From an uncultured Bacilli bacterium (GTDB lineage: Bacteria > Bacillota_I > Bacilli_A > RF39 > UBA660), in assembly GCA_944358115.1 (NCBI GenBank), contig CALVQH010000004.1, positions 1-44,592 of the forward strand: 44,592 bases of DNA, in the 5' to 3' direction. The translations under genes were made by a program, and so were the position numbers. Below are positions 1 to 7,723 of the stretch, in pieces; within the stretch, counting starts at the first letter, position 1, and every line of letters begins with the position of its first letter. The notes under the pieces were generated by a model that had not been told where the DNA came from, ran no database searches, and was given only the letters and a program-made list of their open reading frames with translations.

Positions 1-164
1 AACAATTAGGTACAATACAGTTATAACCAATTTTTTCGCATGCTCAAAAATTGTCATAACTTTCTAAACATTATAAACAAATTTTTGAAACTAATCAATC
101 TTTTTTAAAATATAGTGCACTTTTGATTTTTACTTGCATAGATTAAAATAGAGGAGGAATCAAA

Positions 165-695
165 TTGGCAAGTTTTAAAGAAATTGTTACCAAGGCTGTC
201 ATTGGTAAAGCGAAAAAAACAAGTGTATCTAAATTTTCAGTAACCCCTAATGAGGTTCCAGATACAGTTTTAGGTTGTTGGGTGATTAATCATACTTTTG
301 AAGGAAGTAGTCAAAATGGCGCAGTTGTCATTCATGGTGGTTTTGATGTTAATGTATGGTATTCTTATAATAATGATACAAAAACAGCAGTTGCAACAGA
401 ACATTTTACTTATGAAGATAAGATGAATATTAAATTAAAAGATGGAGCTGTTTTAACAGATGCTTCCGAAATTATTGTAAGAAGTTTAACACAACCAACT
501 GTTACGGATGTTAGTGTAGAAAATGGTGTTGTTCAATTATCTATTGAAAAAGAACTTGGTGTCGAAATTGTGGGTAATACGATGATTAAAGTAAGTGTAG
601 AAGAAGAGGAAGATGATTATGAAGTACTTGATGAAGAAGAAGAGGAAGAAGCAGATGAAGTAATAAAAGAAATCGATGAGGATTATTTGAAATAG
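165..695 (+). CDS. cotE: CotE-like outer spore coat morphogenetic protein
   Basis: This is a 176-residue protein that I recognise as CotE, the morphogenetic protein that organises the outer coat on the forespore surface in Bacilli. The conserved family blocks are visible: an N-terminal FKEIVTKAV block, a WVINH block near residue 40, a VNVWYSYNNDTKTAVATE block near residues 62-80, and a strongly acidic C-terminal tail (residues ~146-172). The length matches Bacillus CotE (about 180). The start is TTG at 165, because a near-perfect ribosome binding site (GAGGAGGA, 151-158) sits at ideal spacing and no ATG is available. No mother-cell sigma-E/K promoter could be defined with confidence in 1-164. 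It is a single gene followed by the rpsP promoter. It is good evidence that the organism makes, or descends from organisms that made, coated endospores. Confidence 0.88.
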   Translation: MASFKEIVTKAVIGKAKKTSVSKFSVTPNEVPDTVLGCWVINHTFEGSSQNGAVVIHGGFDVNVWYSYNNDTKTAVATEHFTYEDKMNIKLKDGAVLTDASEIIVRSLTQPTVTDVSVENGVVQLSIEKELGVEIVGNTMIKVSVEEEEDDYEVLDEEEEEEADEVIKEIDEDYLK

Positions 696-711
696 TGTCA
701 ACCAAAAATAG

Positions 712-740
712 TTGACACTTAATTCTCTTTATGGTAGAAT
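712..740 (+). promoter_or_regulatory. sigma-A promoter of rpsP-khpA
   Basis: A consensus -35 TTGACA (712-717), a 17-base spacer and a -10 TAGAAT (735-740) lie 24 bases before rpsP. The -35 forms part of the right arm of a 9-bp inverted repeat (AGTGTCAAC 694-702 / GTTGACACT 711-719) that begins at the cotE stop codon. The repeat has no T-tract, so it looks more like an operator or weak terminator overlapping the promoter. Confidence 0.8.
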
Positions 741-764
741 GTAGTAACAAAGGAGGAAAACTTT

Positions 765-1040
765 ATGGCAGTTAAATTAAGACTTAAGAGAATGGGATCT
801 AAACAAAAACCATTTTATCGTATTGTAGCCGCTGATGCTAGAAGTCCAAGAGATGGACGTTTCATTGAAACTGTTGGTACATACAATCCAGTTCGTAAAC
901 CAGCAGAAGTAAGTGTTGATGAAGAAAAAGCATTAAAGTGGTTAAATAATGGTGCAATCCCAACTGATACTGTTCGTTCTATTCTTTCTAAAGAAGGAAT
1001 TATGCGTAAGTATGCAGAACAAAAAAAAGCAGGTAAGTAG
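765..1040 (+). CDS. rpsP: 30S ribosomal protein S16
   Basis: This 91-residue protein is full length and carries the S16 signature at the N-terminus ([19 protein letters not shown]) followed by the [19 protein letters not shown] block. S16 is an assembly protein of the 30S 5' domain. An AGGAGG ribosome binding site (751-756) precedes the ATG by 8 bases, and a consensus promoter lies immediately upstream. The gene is followed after one base by khpA, so the two are cotranscribed. This rpsP-khpA pairing is standard in Bacillota, where ffh often precedes and rimM/trmD/rplS follow; none of those are adjacent here, so the usual rpsP operon is split. Confidence 0.97.
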   Translation: MAVKLRLKRMGSKQKPFYRIVAADARSPRDGRFIETVGTYNPVRKPAEVSVDEEKALKWLNNGAIPTDTVRSILSKEGIMRKYAEQKKAGK

Positions 1041-1041
1041 T

Positions 1042-1287
1042 ATGGAAATTACAGAATTCGCAACTTATTTAATTAAGAATATTGTAAAGAATCCAGATTT
1101 AGTTCGCGTTAGTGCCTTTACTCAAGATGAAGATGAAACCATATTAGAGATTTTAGTTTCTGATGAAGATATGGGTGCTGTGATTGGTAAAGCTGGTAAA
1201 AATGCGAAAGCAATTCGAACTTTAATTTTAGCATATGCTTATGTAAATCATATTAAGAATGTTAAAATTAATATTGATTCATTTTAA
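1042..1287 (+). CDS. khpA: KH-domain RNA-binding protein KhpA
   Basis: This 81-residue protein is a single type-II KH domain with the GKAG nucleic-acid-binding loop at residues ~49-52 and the following helix AKAIRTLI. KhpA (YlqC in Bacillus) binds structured RNA as a homodimer or with KhpB/Jag and affects cell division and elongation in streptococci. I chose the ATG at 1042, one base after the rpsP stop. An upstream extension to 949 in this frame only overlaps rpsP and would add residues unlike the family. It is translated from the rpsP message and followed at once by a terminator. KhpB is not in the window. Confidence 0.92.
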   Translation: MEITEFATYLIKNIVKNPDLVRVSAFTQDEDETILEILVSDEDMGAVIGKAGKNAKAIRTLILAYAYVNHIKNVKINIDSF

Positions 1288-1312
1288 AAAATCTCTTTTT
1301 AGGGATTTTTTT
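1286..1312 (+). terminator. Rho-independent terminator of rpsP-khpA
   Basis: A 10-bp stem (1286-1295 with 1302-1311, one G-T pair) closes a short T-rich loop and runs into a T-tract. It starts within the khpA stop codon. Confidence 0.75.
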
Positions 1313-1374
1313 GATTTTATTATTTTATTTTTTATTATTTTTTGATATACTTAAAAAAGAAAGTGGGTTTTAAC

Positions 1375-2379
1375 ATGAAAGAATTTAGTAGAGCGGTAAC
1401 AAAATCAATTTTAACAGGAATTCAACCTTCTGGGGTTATTACACTTGGTAATTACATTGGAGCGATTAAACAAATGGTGAGAATGCAAGATGAATTTAAA
1501 TCTACTATCTTTATTGCTGATATGCATGCGATTACGGTAGCACAAGATCCAAAAACGTTACATGAAAATATTCGCAGTTTAGTTGCTTTATATATTGCTT
1601 GTGGAATCGATCCTGAGAAAAATATTATTTTTATTCAATCTGAAAATGAATATCATGCCAATATTTCATGGCTTTTAGAGTGCACAACACCTTTTGGAGA
1701 ATTATCAAGAATGACTCAGTTTAAAGATAAGAGTAGTAAGAATGCTAATTTTTATGCAGGGTTATTTACTTATCCAGTTTTAATGGCAGCGGATATTCTG
1801 GCTTATGATGTAGATTATGTTCCGGTTGGGATTGATCAGAAGCAACATGTCGAACTTGCACGTAATATTGCAGAAAGATTTAATAAAAAGTTTGGGGAAA
1901 CATTTAAAATTCCGGATGTTTATATTACGAAAGAAGGAACAAAAATTATGGATTTAGTAAATCCAGATAAGAAAATGAGTAAGTCTAGTGACAATCCTAA
2001 GGGTGTTATTCGAATTTTGGATGATGTAAGTGATATTCGTAAAAAAATTATGGGAGCTACGACTGATAGTGATTGTGTGGTTCGTTTTGATCCTGAAAAT
2101 AAACCGGGAATTAGTAATTTAATTAATATTTGTGTTGCTATTACTGGAAAAACTGTGGAAGAAATTGAAGAGATGTTTCAAGGAAAAAATTATGGAGAAT
2201 TTAAAAAATATGTAGCTGAAGTTGTTATTCAAGAAATTAGTGCTATTCAAAAACGTTATGATGAGATTGTAAATAGTGATAAGCTTGATCAAATACTAGA
2301 TGAAAATATTTTAATTACCAGAGAAATTGCTCGAAAGAAATTTATGGATATGAAACATAAAATGGGGTTATATAAATAA
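1375..2379 (+). CDS. trpS: tryptophanyl-tRNA synthetase
   Basis: This 334-residue class Ic synthetase charges tRNA-Trp. The TGIQPSGVITLGNYIGA segment (residues ~14-30) holds the HIGH-type signature, and the KMSKS loop is intact at about residue 200 (DKKMSKSSDN). Length equals other bacterial TrpRS enzymes. The start is taken as ATG 1375 rather than the upstream in-frame TTG at 1342, because the shorter form begins as the family does and the upstream TTG lies in a region that looks like promoter (TATACT at 1346-1351). No T-box leader is visible. It stands alone between the khpA terminator and the cdsA promoter. Confidence 0.95.
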   Translation: MKEFSRAVTKSILTGIQPSGVITLGNYIGAIKQMVRMQDEFKSTIFIADMHAITVAQDPKTLHENIRSLVALYIACGIDPEKNIIFIQSENEYHANISWLLECTTPFGELSRMTQFKDKSSKNANFYAGLFTYPVLMAADILAYDVDYVPVGIDQKQHVELARNIAERFNKKFGETFKIPDVYITKEGTKIMDLVNPDKKMSKSSDNPKGVIRILDDVSDIRKKIMGATTDSDCVVRFDPENKPGISNLINICVAITGKTVEEIEEMFQGKNYGEFKKYVAEVVIQEISAIQKRYDEIVNSDKLDQILDENILITREIARKKFMDMKHKMGLYK

Positions 2380-2408
2380 TTGACTTCGGGGAATCTTAAT
2401 AGTATACT
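2380..2408 (+). promoter_or_regulatory. sigma-A promoter of cdsA-rseP
   Basis: TTGACT (2380-2385), a 17-base spacer and TATACT (2403-2408) lie 25 bases before cdsA. The -35 directly abuts the trpS stop codon. Confidence 0.75.
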
Positions 2409-2433
2409 TGATATAGTAAGAAAGTAGGATATT

Positions 2434-3225
2434 ATGAAAAAAAGAATTATTAGTGCCATAGTTATGCTTATTATTGTTATTCCAGTTGTATGGTATGGTG
2501 GTGATTTGTTTCGATTGGGTGTTGGTGTAGTTAGTATTTTAGCCTTAAAAGAACTCATGGATTTAAAGAAAAGTCATCAACCATTTCCTATTTTAGTGCA
2601 ACTCATTGCCGTTATTTCTTTGTTATTTTTAGTATTAACAGAGTATGAAGGGTATTCTATTTTGTTTGGTATTACTTATCGGGGACTGGCAATTATGCTT
2701 CTTAGTTTACTTGCTTTGTCGCTCTTTTATGACGATAAGAAATATCGTGCTACGGATGCTTTTTTCTTAATTAGTTCGGTGGTATTATTAGGAGTTTCCT
2801 TTAATGCAATGATTTTAGCGAGAATGACGGATCTTTATTTGTTTATTTATTTAATTCTTATCTTTATTTTTACTGATACCTTTGCAATGCTTATGGGAAT
2901 GGCTTTTGGACGACATAAATTAATTCCGAAGGTTAGTCCGAAAAAGACAGTAGAGGGAAGCGTTTTAGGTACTCTTATTGGTACAATAGTTGCCTCTACG
3001 TTTTATCACTTCTTTGTCAGTCCGATTACATTTAATGTGATTATTGTTACTTTGGCATTATCTGTGATTGGTCAAATTGGTGATTTAATTTTCAGTAAAA
3101 TAAAAAGAGAAAATGATATCAAAGATTTTAGTAATTTAATTCCTGGTCATGGGGGAATTTTAGACCGGCTTGATAGTACCATTGCAATTATGTTAGGCTT
3201 TTTGTTGTTATATTCATTTATATAG
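2434..3225 (+). CDS. cdsA: phosphatidate cytidylyltransferase
   Basis: This 263-residue integral membrane enzyme makes CDP-diacylglycerol from phosphatidate and CTP, the branch point of phospholipid synthesis. The C-terminal family signature is present (SKIKRENDIKDFSNLIPGHG then GILDRLD, residues ~218-245) with its conserved basic and acidic residues and HGG. About seven to eight membrane helices precede it. The start at ATG 2434 follows a TAGGA ribosome binding site. It is paired with rseP 11 bases downstream, the usual Bacillota arrangement, in which uppS often precedes and proS follows; both of those are absent here. Confidence 0.94.
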   Translation: MKKRIISAIVMLIIVIPVVWYGGDLFRLGVGVVSILALKELMDLKKSHQPFPILVQLIAVISLLFLVLTEYEGYSILFGITYRGLAIMLLSLLALSLFYDDKKYRATDAFFLISSVVLLGVSFNAMILARMTDLYLFIYLILIFIFTDTFAMLMGMAFGRHKLIPKVSPKKTVEGSVLGTLIGTIVASTFYHFFVSPITFNVIIVTLALSVIGQIGDLIFSKIKRENDIKDFSNLIPGHGGILDRLDSTIAIMLGFLLLYSFI

Positions 3226-3236
3226 GAGAGGATATT

Positions 3237-4289
3237 ATGTGGTTTATTGTTTTAATTTTATTAATCTTTATTTTAGGGCTGATTATTTTAGTACATGAAT
3301 TTGGACATTTTATTACTGCGAAAAAAGCTGGTGTGCATATTTATGAGTTTTCTATTGGAATGGGGCCATTAATTAAAACCCATAAAGGAAAAGATGGGAT
3401 TAATTATAATATTAGAGCTCTTCCTATTGGTGGATTTGTATCCATGGCTGGTGAAGTATATGAAGATGATGATTCTAAAACCATTAAAAAAGAAGATTTT
3501 ATGTGTAATAAGAAATGGTGGCAAAGAGTTATCATATTAGCAGCAGGTGTATTTAATAATTTCTTACTTGCGATTATTATTTTATTTGTTATGGCACTTA
3601 TTTGGGGAGCTAATAGTTTGGAACCAAGAGTTGGGACCGTGTTAGAAGATTCTGCAGCAGAAGAGGGTGGCCTACAAGTAGGTGATTTGATTCAATCTAT
3701 TAATGGGCATTCCGTTTCTACTTGGGATCAAACACAAATTATTTTATATTTAAAAAATGATAGTAATGTTTATACCTTTGAAGTATTAAGAGATGGTGAG
3801 ACTGTTACTTTAGAATTAGAACCAGATGTAACTAAAAATGATGCTGGGGAAGAACAAAAGACATTTGGCTTTGGTATTGAACAGAAAACCGAAAGAGGAT
3901 TATGGGCTAGTATCAAATATGCTTTTGAAAGATTCTGGAGTTTGATTTCAACGATGTGGATTACGGTAATCAATTTATTTACCGGTCAAATTTCATTAAG
4001 TAGTTTATCTGGTCCAGTTGGTATTTATCATGTAGTAGGTGAGTCTTTATCAATGGGAATTCAACAAATTGTTTATTTAATTGCTTTCTTAAGTATTAAT
4101 GTTGGTTTAATTAATATTTTACCAATTCCGGCTTTTGATGGAGGAAGAATATTGTTCTTAATTATTGAGAAAATTAAAGGTAGTCCAATTAATGCAAAGT
4201 TTGAAAATGCTTGTCATATGGTTTTCTTCTTCTTAATTATTTTACTTATGATATATATTACGGTATTTGATATTATCAGATTTACTTAG
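3237..4289 (+). CDS. rseP: RIP metalloprotease RseP/RasP family (site-2 protease)
   Basis: This 350-residue intramembrane zinc protease (M50B) cuts substrates such as anti-sigma factors and leftover signal peptides within the membrane. The zinc motif HEFGH is at residues 20-24 in the first helix. A single PDZ domain spans roughly residues 120-190, and the third zinc-ligand motif, in NILPIPAFDGG, is near residue 300 in a C-terminal helix. It has a good ribosome binding site (AGGAGAGG) and is cotranscribed with cdsA. No anti-sigma factor gene lies next to it, so its substrate cannot be inferred here. Confidence 0.95.
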   Translation: MWFIVLILLIFILGLIILVHEFGHFITAKKAGVHIYEFSIGMGPLIKTHKGKDGINYNIRALPIGGFVSMAGEVYEDDDSKTIKKEDFMCNKKWWQRVIILAAGVFNNFLLAIIILFVMALIWGANSLEPRVGTVLEDSAAEEGGLQVGDLIQSINGHSVSTWDQTQIILYLKNDSNVYTFEVLRDGETVTLELEPDVTKNDAGEEQKTFGFGIEQKTERGLWASIKYAFERFWSLISTMWITVINLFTGQISLSSLSGPVGIYHVVGESLSMGIQQIVYLIAFLSINVGLINILPIPAFDGGRILFLIIEKIKGSPINAKFENACHMVFFFLIILLMIYITVFDIIRFT

Positions 4290-4410
4290 TAGCGTACTAC
4301 TTGAAAATGTACCTAATTTATGATAGACGCGTGTAGATGAAGGGAACTTCATAAAAAAATGAGGAACATTCAATATTTCTAGTGCCTAAGTGCTGTCAAA
4401 TATTTGGATG

Positions 4411-4446
4411 GCACCTAATTCATTAGATGAGTTAGGTGCTCTTTTA
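4411..4446 (+). terminator. terminator hairpin downstream of rseP
   Basis: GCACCTAA (4411-4418) pairs with TTAGGTGC (4432-4439), and the stem continues inward through TCAT/ATGA to a three-base loop. It is followed by TCTTTTAATTT. Upstream, GTGCC (4382-4386) could pair with GGCAC (4410-4414) and compete with this stem, so a conditional terminator is possible. Confidence 0.65.
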
Positions 4447-4524
4447 ATTTAACACTACAAAAAGTAAGGCCACAAGTAAAAAGATGATAATAAGTAGATT
4501 TTTAAGATTAGAGGTAGCACCCCG
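4444..4524 (-). other. hydrophobic 26-codon open frame, possible type I toxin-like peptide
   Basis: Reading leftward on the - strand from 4524, the frame encodes a short polar head and a single hydrophobic helix (LKNLLIIIFLLVALLFVVLN) before a TAA at 4446-4444. No ATG, GTG or TTG starts this frame, and no ribosome binding site is placed for one, so it may be a decayed gene or a chance frame. It lies just downstream of a strong - strand promoter (4546-4574). The predicted - strand transcript could pair its 5' end (rc of 4528-4538) with sequence further on (rc of 4363-4373) with one mismatch, as type I toxin mRNAs often do. I give it little confidence as a gene. Confidence 0.22.
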
Positions 4525-4545
4525 CTATTCAATGTTCTTAACAAT

Positions 4546-4574
4546 ATTATAACAAACGCTTGTTTGTTTTGCAA
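4546..4574 (-). promoter_or_regulatory. - strand promoter with palindromic spacer
   Basis: On the - strand, TTGCAA (4574-4569), a 17-base spacer and TATAAT (4551-4546) form a strong sigma-A promoter reading into 4290-4540. The spacer and the edge of the -10 contain a perfect 7-bp inverted repeat, AACAAAC/GTTTGTT (4551-4557 and 4562-4568), placed where a repressor would bind. The rest of 4290-4646 holds no convincing gene on either strand. Confidence 0.55.
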
Positions 4575-4646
4575 ATATAAAATATTGACTTACTAATAAA
4601 AAGTAAGACTTTTTTTTACCTTTGTTTTGTGATAGAATATAGATAT

Positions 4647-4723
4647 GTCCCAATAGTTCAGCTGGATAGAATGCTAGCCTCCGACGCTAGAGATCGTGGG
4701 TTCGAATCCCGCTTGGGACACCA
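4647..4723 (+). tRNA. tRNA-Arg (anticodon CCG)
   Basis: A complete cloverleaf is present: acceptor GTCCCAA/TTGGGAC, D stem GTTC/GAAT, anticodon stem CTAGC/GCTAG closing the loop CTCCGAC (anticodon CCG, reading CGG), T stem GTGGG/CCCGC with loop TTCGAAT, discriminator A at 4720 and an encoded CCA. A -10-like TAGAAT lies at 4633-4638. It is a single tRNA gene, not part of an array. Confidence 0.95.
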
Positions 4724-4750
4724 TTTATTTTAGCAACATGGGAGTTTTGG

Positions 4751-5458
4751 ATGAAGACATATATTGTATTAGATGAATCGGGTGCGATGCATTTAAAAAA
4801 TGAACGCTTTTTTGTAATTGCGGGCTTTATGACAAGAGAACTTCATAAAGTTACTTCGGTTCATAAAAGAATTGAAAAAATTGTCAAAAAAAGAAAAAAT
4901 ATTCCCATTACAACTAAAATAGAACTTAAATCATCCAAAATTAATGATAGTCAACAAGCTTTGTTTTTAAATCAATTATATGCTATGCCAGAAGTAATTC
5001 CTATTGCAATTGTGGTTGATAAAGAGAATTTAACGAAATTGAAAGCTTCAGAAAATGTTGCTTATAATTTCTTTGTTAAAAATCTGTTAAAGTATTTATT
5101 TGAGTGTCATATTCCGCTTTTACAAACAAAAGAAATAGAGTTAAGAGTAGATAATCGCAGTATATCGGTGAAAGCTTTAAAAGATTTGGAAACGTTTTTA
5201 CAATGGGAATTTGAAGATAGAGATTTTAATGTAACTGTACATTATTTAGATTCGAAAGATAATCGGGATATTCAAATGGCAGACTATGTGGCCAATTTAG
5301 TTTGGAAAAAATATAATTGTCCGAAAGAGAGTTTATCCGAGAAAATTCCTAGATATGATCAAATATATCTTTCGAAGTTTCCTTTACAAAATTTTGGTGC
5401 TAATCCTAGTATAAAAGAGAAAAAAAAGACATTACAAAGAAGCAAAAATATGGTATAA
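4751..5458 (+). CDS. DUF3800 domain protein
   Basis: This 235-residue protein belongs to the DUF3800 family, thought to have an RNase H-like fold. The N-terminal YIVLDESG strand with its Asp/Glu pair (residues ~4-11), the FFVIAGF block, the central LRVDNRS strand and the C-terminal IQMADYVANLVW helix (around residues 174-185) are the family's acidic-residue motifs. The function is unproven; relatives are often found in mobile or defence contexts. The start is ATG 4751 with GGAG six bases upstream. It lies 27 bases after tRNA-Arg, a common integration target, but no integrase or flanking repeat is seen. A lysine-rich tail ends the protein. Confidence 0.8.
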   Translation: MKTYIVLDESGAMHLKNERFFVIAGFMTRELHKVTSVHKRIEKIVKKRKNIPITTKIELKSSKINDSQQALFLNQLYAMPEVIPIAIVVDKENLTKLKASENVAYNFFVKNLLKYLFECHIPLLQTKEIELRVDNRSISVKALKDLETFLQWEFEDRDFNVTVHYLDSKDNRDIQMADYVANLVWKKYNCPKESLSEKIPRYDQIYLSKFPLQNFGANPSIKEKKKTLQRSKNMV

Positions 5459-5582
5459 TTTATTTAGAAGACCTTTAAGGTGTATCGAACTAAGCAAAGT
5501 GAAGCGAAGGCTCTAATCGTAATGTAAGTACGGGATCCCTTAGGCAGTTGGACAACTTGAAAAGAGTTGTCTTTCTTTTTTT
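5453..5582 (+). ncRNA. unidentified small structured RNA before ruvA
   Basis: An extended -10 (TGGTATAAT, with TATAAT at 5453-5458) overlaps the end of the DUF3800 gene, and a strong terminator (GACAACT 5551-5557 / AGTTGTC 5565-5571 plus T-run) closes the unit. The RNA would start near 5465 and be about 115 nt. It has no open frame with a ribosome binding site. Possible helices are ACCU/AGGU near 5470, CTAAG (5491-5495) with CTTAG (5538-5542), and CGTA/TACG within. I compared it by eye with SRP RNA, 6S, tmRNA, RNase P, T-box and common riboswitches and found no match. It could be a free sRNA or an attenuator leader for the ruvA operon. Confidence 0.5.
5551..5582 (+). terminator. terminator of the small RNA before ruvA
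   Basis: A 7-bp perfect stem with loop TGAAAAG is followed by TTTCTTTTTTT. It stands 69 bases before the ruvA start. Confidence 0.8.
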
Positions 5583-5650
5583 GCTATTTTTCTTTTTAAA
5601 GGGTGTACTTTTAAACTAATGTATGCTATTATATTTAGTAGGGTGATAAG

Positions 5651-6205
5651 ATGTATAATTATATTATTGGGAAAATAACTTTACAGGAGAGCAATTATAT
5701 TGTAGTGGAAGTAAATCACATTGGTTATACTGTTTATGTTGCTAATCCTTTTAGTTTTGAATTAGATCATGAAGAAAAAGTTTATTTATATAATCAAATT
5801 AGAGAAGATGAATATTCTTTATATGGATTTAAATCCGAAGATGAAAGAAATTTATTTTTAAAGCTTATTAATGTCAAAGGGTTAGGACCTAAGATGGCAA
5901 TGCCGATGCTTGCTACAGGATCTATTGCTGGTATTATTGATGCGATTGATCGAGAAAATATTTTGTATCTTACGAAATTTCCTAAGATTGGGGAAAAACT
6001 TGCCAGACAAATTATTCTTGATTTAAAAGGAAAACTTGCTAGTAAAAATGATATTAATTTAAGTGGAGATTTTGATGAACTTGTTAGTGTATTAGAAAGC
6101 TTAGGTTATAAAAATGCAGAAATTAAGAAAGTGTTACCAAAGGTAAATGCTTCTTTGGAAATTGAAGATCAAATTAAGGAAGCACTCAAGTTGATGTTAA
6201 AATGA
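5651..6205 (+). CDS. ruvA: Holliday junction branch migration protein RuvA
   Basis: This 184-residue RuvA binds four-way junctions as a tetramer and loads RuvB. The N-terminal OB-fold domain (residues 1-63) is followed by paired helix-hairpin-helix motifs (VKGLGPKMA around residue 75; FPKIGEKLARQIILDLKGKL around 110-129) and the short C-terminal RuvB-contact domain. A possible extended -10 promoter (TG at 5624-5625, TATTAT 5627-5632) and an AGGGTGAT ribosome binding site precede it. It ends in TGA, overlapping the next ATG by 4 bases. The three genes to 7723 form one operon, with a nucleotidase between ruvA and ruvB. Confidence 0.95.
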   Translation: MYNYIIGKITLQESNYIVVEVNHIGYTVYVANPFSFELDHEEKVYLYNQIREDEYSLYGFKSEDERNLFLKLINVKGLGPKMAMPMLATGSIAGIIDAIDRENILYLTKFPKIGEKLARQIILDLKGKLASKNDINLSGDFDELVSVLESLGYKNAEIKKVLPKVNASLEIEDQIKEALKLMLK

Positions 6206-6723
6206 TTTTAGGAATTGATATTGATGATACGATTACTGATAGCAGTAAAACGATAGAGACTTATTTAAAAAAAGAATATCCTGGTTATGAAAATTATCAT
6301 ATGCTTCCGAAAAAAGAATATAAACGTTTTTTGAAGAAATATATTAAAGAAATGCGTGATGCTTATCCAATTAAAGAAGGAGTATTAGAAGCTTGGGATT
6401 ACTTTCGAAAACATCATTTTAAAATTATTATCATTACCGCTCGAGATAATAAAAATTATAGGGAAAATATTAAAGATACAAAGAAGTTTTTAGCTCGGCA
6501 TGGAATTTTTTATGATAAAATATATTTTAAGCAAAAGAAAAAGGGAAAAAAAGCCAAAAAAGAGCATATTGATTTATTTATTGATGATAAAGAGAAGAAT
6601 TTGGATTCAGTTTCACGATATGGGATTTCTTGTGTTTGTTTAGGAACAAGTAGTAAATATCCTAGTTTTCTTGATTGGTATTCATTACTTGATTATATTA
6701 AGGAGGTAGAACAACATGGATGA
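6202..6723 (+). CDS. HAD-family 5'(3')-deoxyribonucleotidase-like phosphatase
   Basis: This 173-residue HAD-superfamily protein is closest to the NT5C / 5'(3')-deoxyribonucleotidase group, which removes phosphate from (deoxy)nucleoside monophosphates. HAD motif I is DIDDT (D6, D8), motif II is the Thr in IIITARD (around residue 79), and motif III/IV is the Lys-rich segment followed by LFIDDKEKN (around residues 128-136). The substrate cannot be fixed from sequence. It is translationally coupled to ruvA (ATGA overlap) and overlaps ruvB by 8 bases. Placement between ruvA and ruvB is unusual and might reflect a link between nucleotide turnover and repair, but this is inference. Confidence 0.78.
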   Translation: MILGIDIDDTITDSSKTIETYLKKEYPGYENYHMLPKKEYKRFLKKYIKEMRDAYPIKEGVLEAWDYFRKHHFKIIIITARDNKNYRENIKDTKKFLARHGIFYDKIYFKQKKKGKKAKKEHIDLFIDDKEKNLDSVSRYGISCVCLGTSSKYPSFLDWYSLLDYIKEVEQHG

Positions 6724-7723
6724 TGAAAGAATCTTAGATGTTGAAGAGTTAGATACCGATACTTTCGAAACAAGTTTAAGACCACAAACGTTAGCAGAAT
6801 ATGTTGGACAAGAAGAAATTAAAGCTAATTTAAAAGTATTTATTGAAGCGGCTAAAATGCGGGGAGAAGCACTCGATCATGTTTTATTATACGGGCCTCC
6901 AGGACTTGGTAAAACAACCCTTGCACATATTATTGCTAATGAACTAGGAAGTAATATTAAAACAGCTAGTGGACCTTCTTTAGAGAAAAGTGGGGATTTA
7001 GCAGCGGTTTTATCGACGATTGAACCTGGTGATGTTTTATTTATTGATGAAATTCATAGAATGCCTAAGTTTGTTGAAGAAATTTTGTATCCAGCGATGG
7101 AAGATTTTGAACTGGATATTATTATTGGCGCAGATGGTAAGAGTAGAAGTATTAAAATTGATTTACCACCCTTTACTTTAGTAGGAGCAACAACAAGAGC
7201 AGGCGATCTTTCTAGTCCGCTTCGTGATCGATTCGGGATTGTCTCTAAACTAAATTATTATAAAGATAGTGAATTACAACAAATTGTGAAGAGAACTGGT
7301 AGGGTTCTTGATATGGAAATAGATGATGATGCCGCTTTAGAAATTGCTAAAAGATGCAGGAAGACACCAAGAGTTGCGAATCGGTTATTTAAACGAGTTC
7401 GTGATTTTGCATTAGTGGAAGGTAGTGGCAAAATTGATTATGATATTACCGTTGAAAGTTTAAAGAGATTACAAGTAGATGAATATGGTTTGGATCAAAT
7501 CGACATTGAATATTTAACGGCTTTAATTAATAAATTTAATGGTGGCCCAGTTGGGGTTGAGACAATTGCAACAGCGATTGGGGAGGAAGTTACAACCATT
7601 GAAGATGTTGTTGAACCATTTTTACTTCAAGAAGGATTTATTAAACGAACTCAAAGAGGAAGAATGGCGACGGATAAAGCTTATGATCATTTAAAGATTG
7701 TAAGACAAGGAACACTTTTTTAG
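6716..7723 (+). CDS. ruvB: Holliday junction helicase RuvB
   Basis: This 335-residue AAA+ motor drives branch migration with RuvA. It has Walker [10 protein letters not shown] (residues 60-68), Walker B LFIDEIHR (around 108-115), the sensor region [16 protein letters not shown] with the arginine finger, and a C-terminal winged helix ending in [13 protein letters not shown]. An AAGGAGG ribosome binding site lies inside the preceding gene. RuvC is not in the window; Bacillota typically use RecU instead. Confidence 0.97.
   Translation: MDDERILDVEELDTDTFETSLRPQTLAEYVGQEEIKANLKVFIEAAKMRGEALDHVLLYGPPGLGKTTLAHIIANELGSNIKTASGPSLEKSGDLAAVLSTIEPGDVLFIDEIHRMPKFVEEILYPAMEDFELDIIIGADGKSRSIKIDLPPFTLVGATTRAGDLSSPLRDRFGIVSKLNYYKDSELQQIVKRTGRVLDMEIDDDAALEIAKRCRKTPRVANRLFKRVRDFALVEGSGKIDYDITVESLKRLQVDEYGLDQIDIEYLTALINKFNGGPVGVETIATAIGEEVTTIEDVVEPFLLQEGFIKRTQRGRMATDKAYDHLKIVRQGTLF

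Noticed and set aside
949-1041. Upstream extension of khpA.
   Set aside because: It overlaps rpsP, has no conserved residues, and the ATG at 1042 matches the family start.
2289-2558. - strand open frame across trpS/cdsA, and similar frames opposite other genes.
   Set aside because: They lack ribosome binding sites and lie opposite well-supported genes.
4406-4525. T-box-like sequences (GGATGGCACC at 4406-4415; GGTAGCACCCCGC at 4513-4525).
   Set aside because: They resemble the T-box antiterminator core, but no stem I/specifier structure is seen, the terminator overlaps the core in the wrong way, and no aminoacyl-tRNA synthetase or amino-acid gene follows.
5510-5582. tracrRNA-like end (AAGGCT... 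followed by an ACTTGAAAAG hairpin and T-run).
   Set aside because: The resemblance to a Cas9 tracrRNA tail is limited to a generic hairpin; there is no CRISPR repeat, anti-repeat or cas gene in the window.
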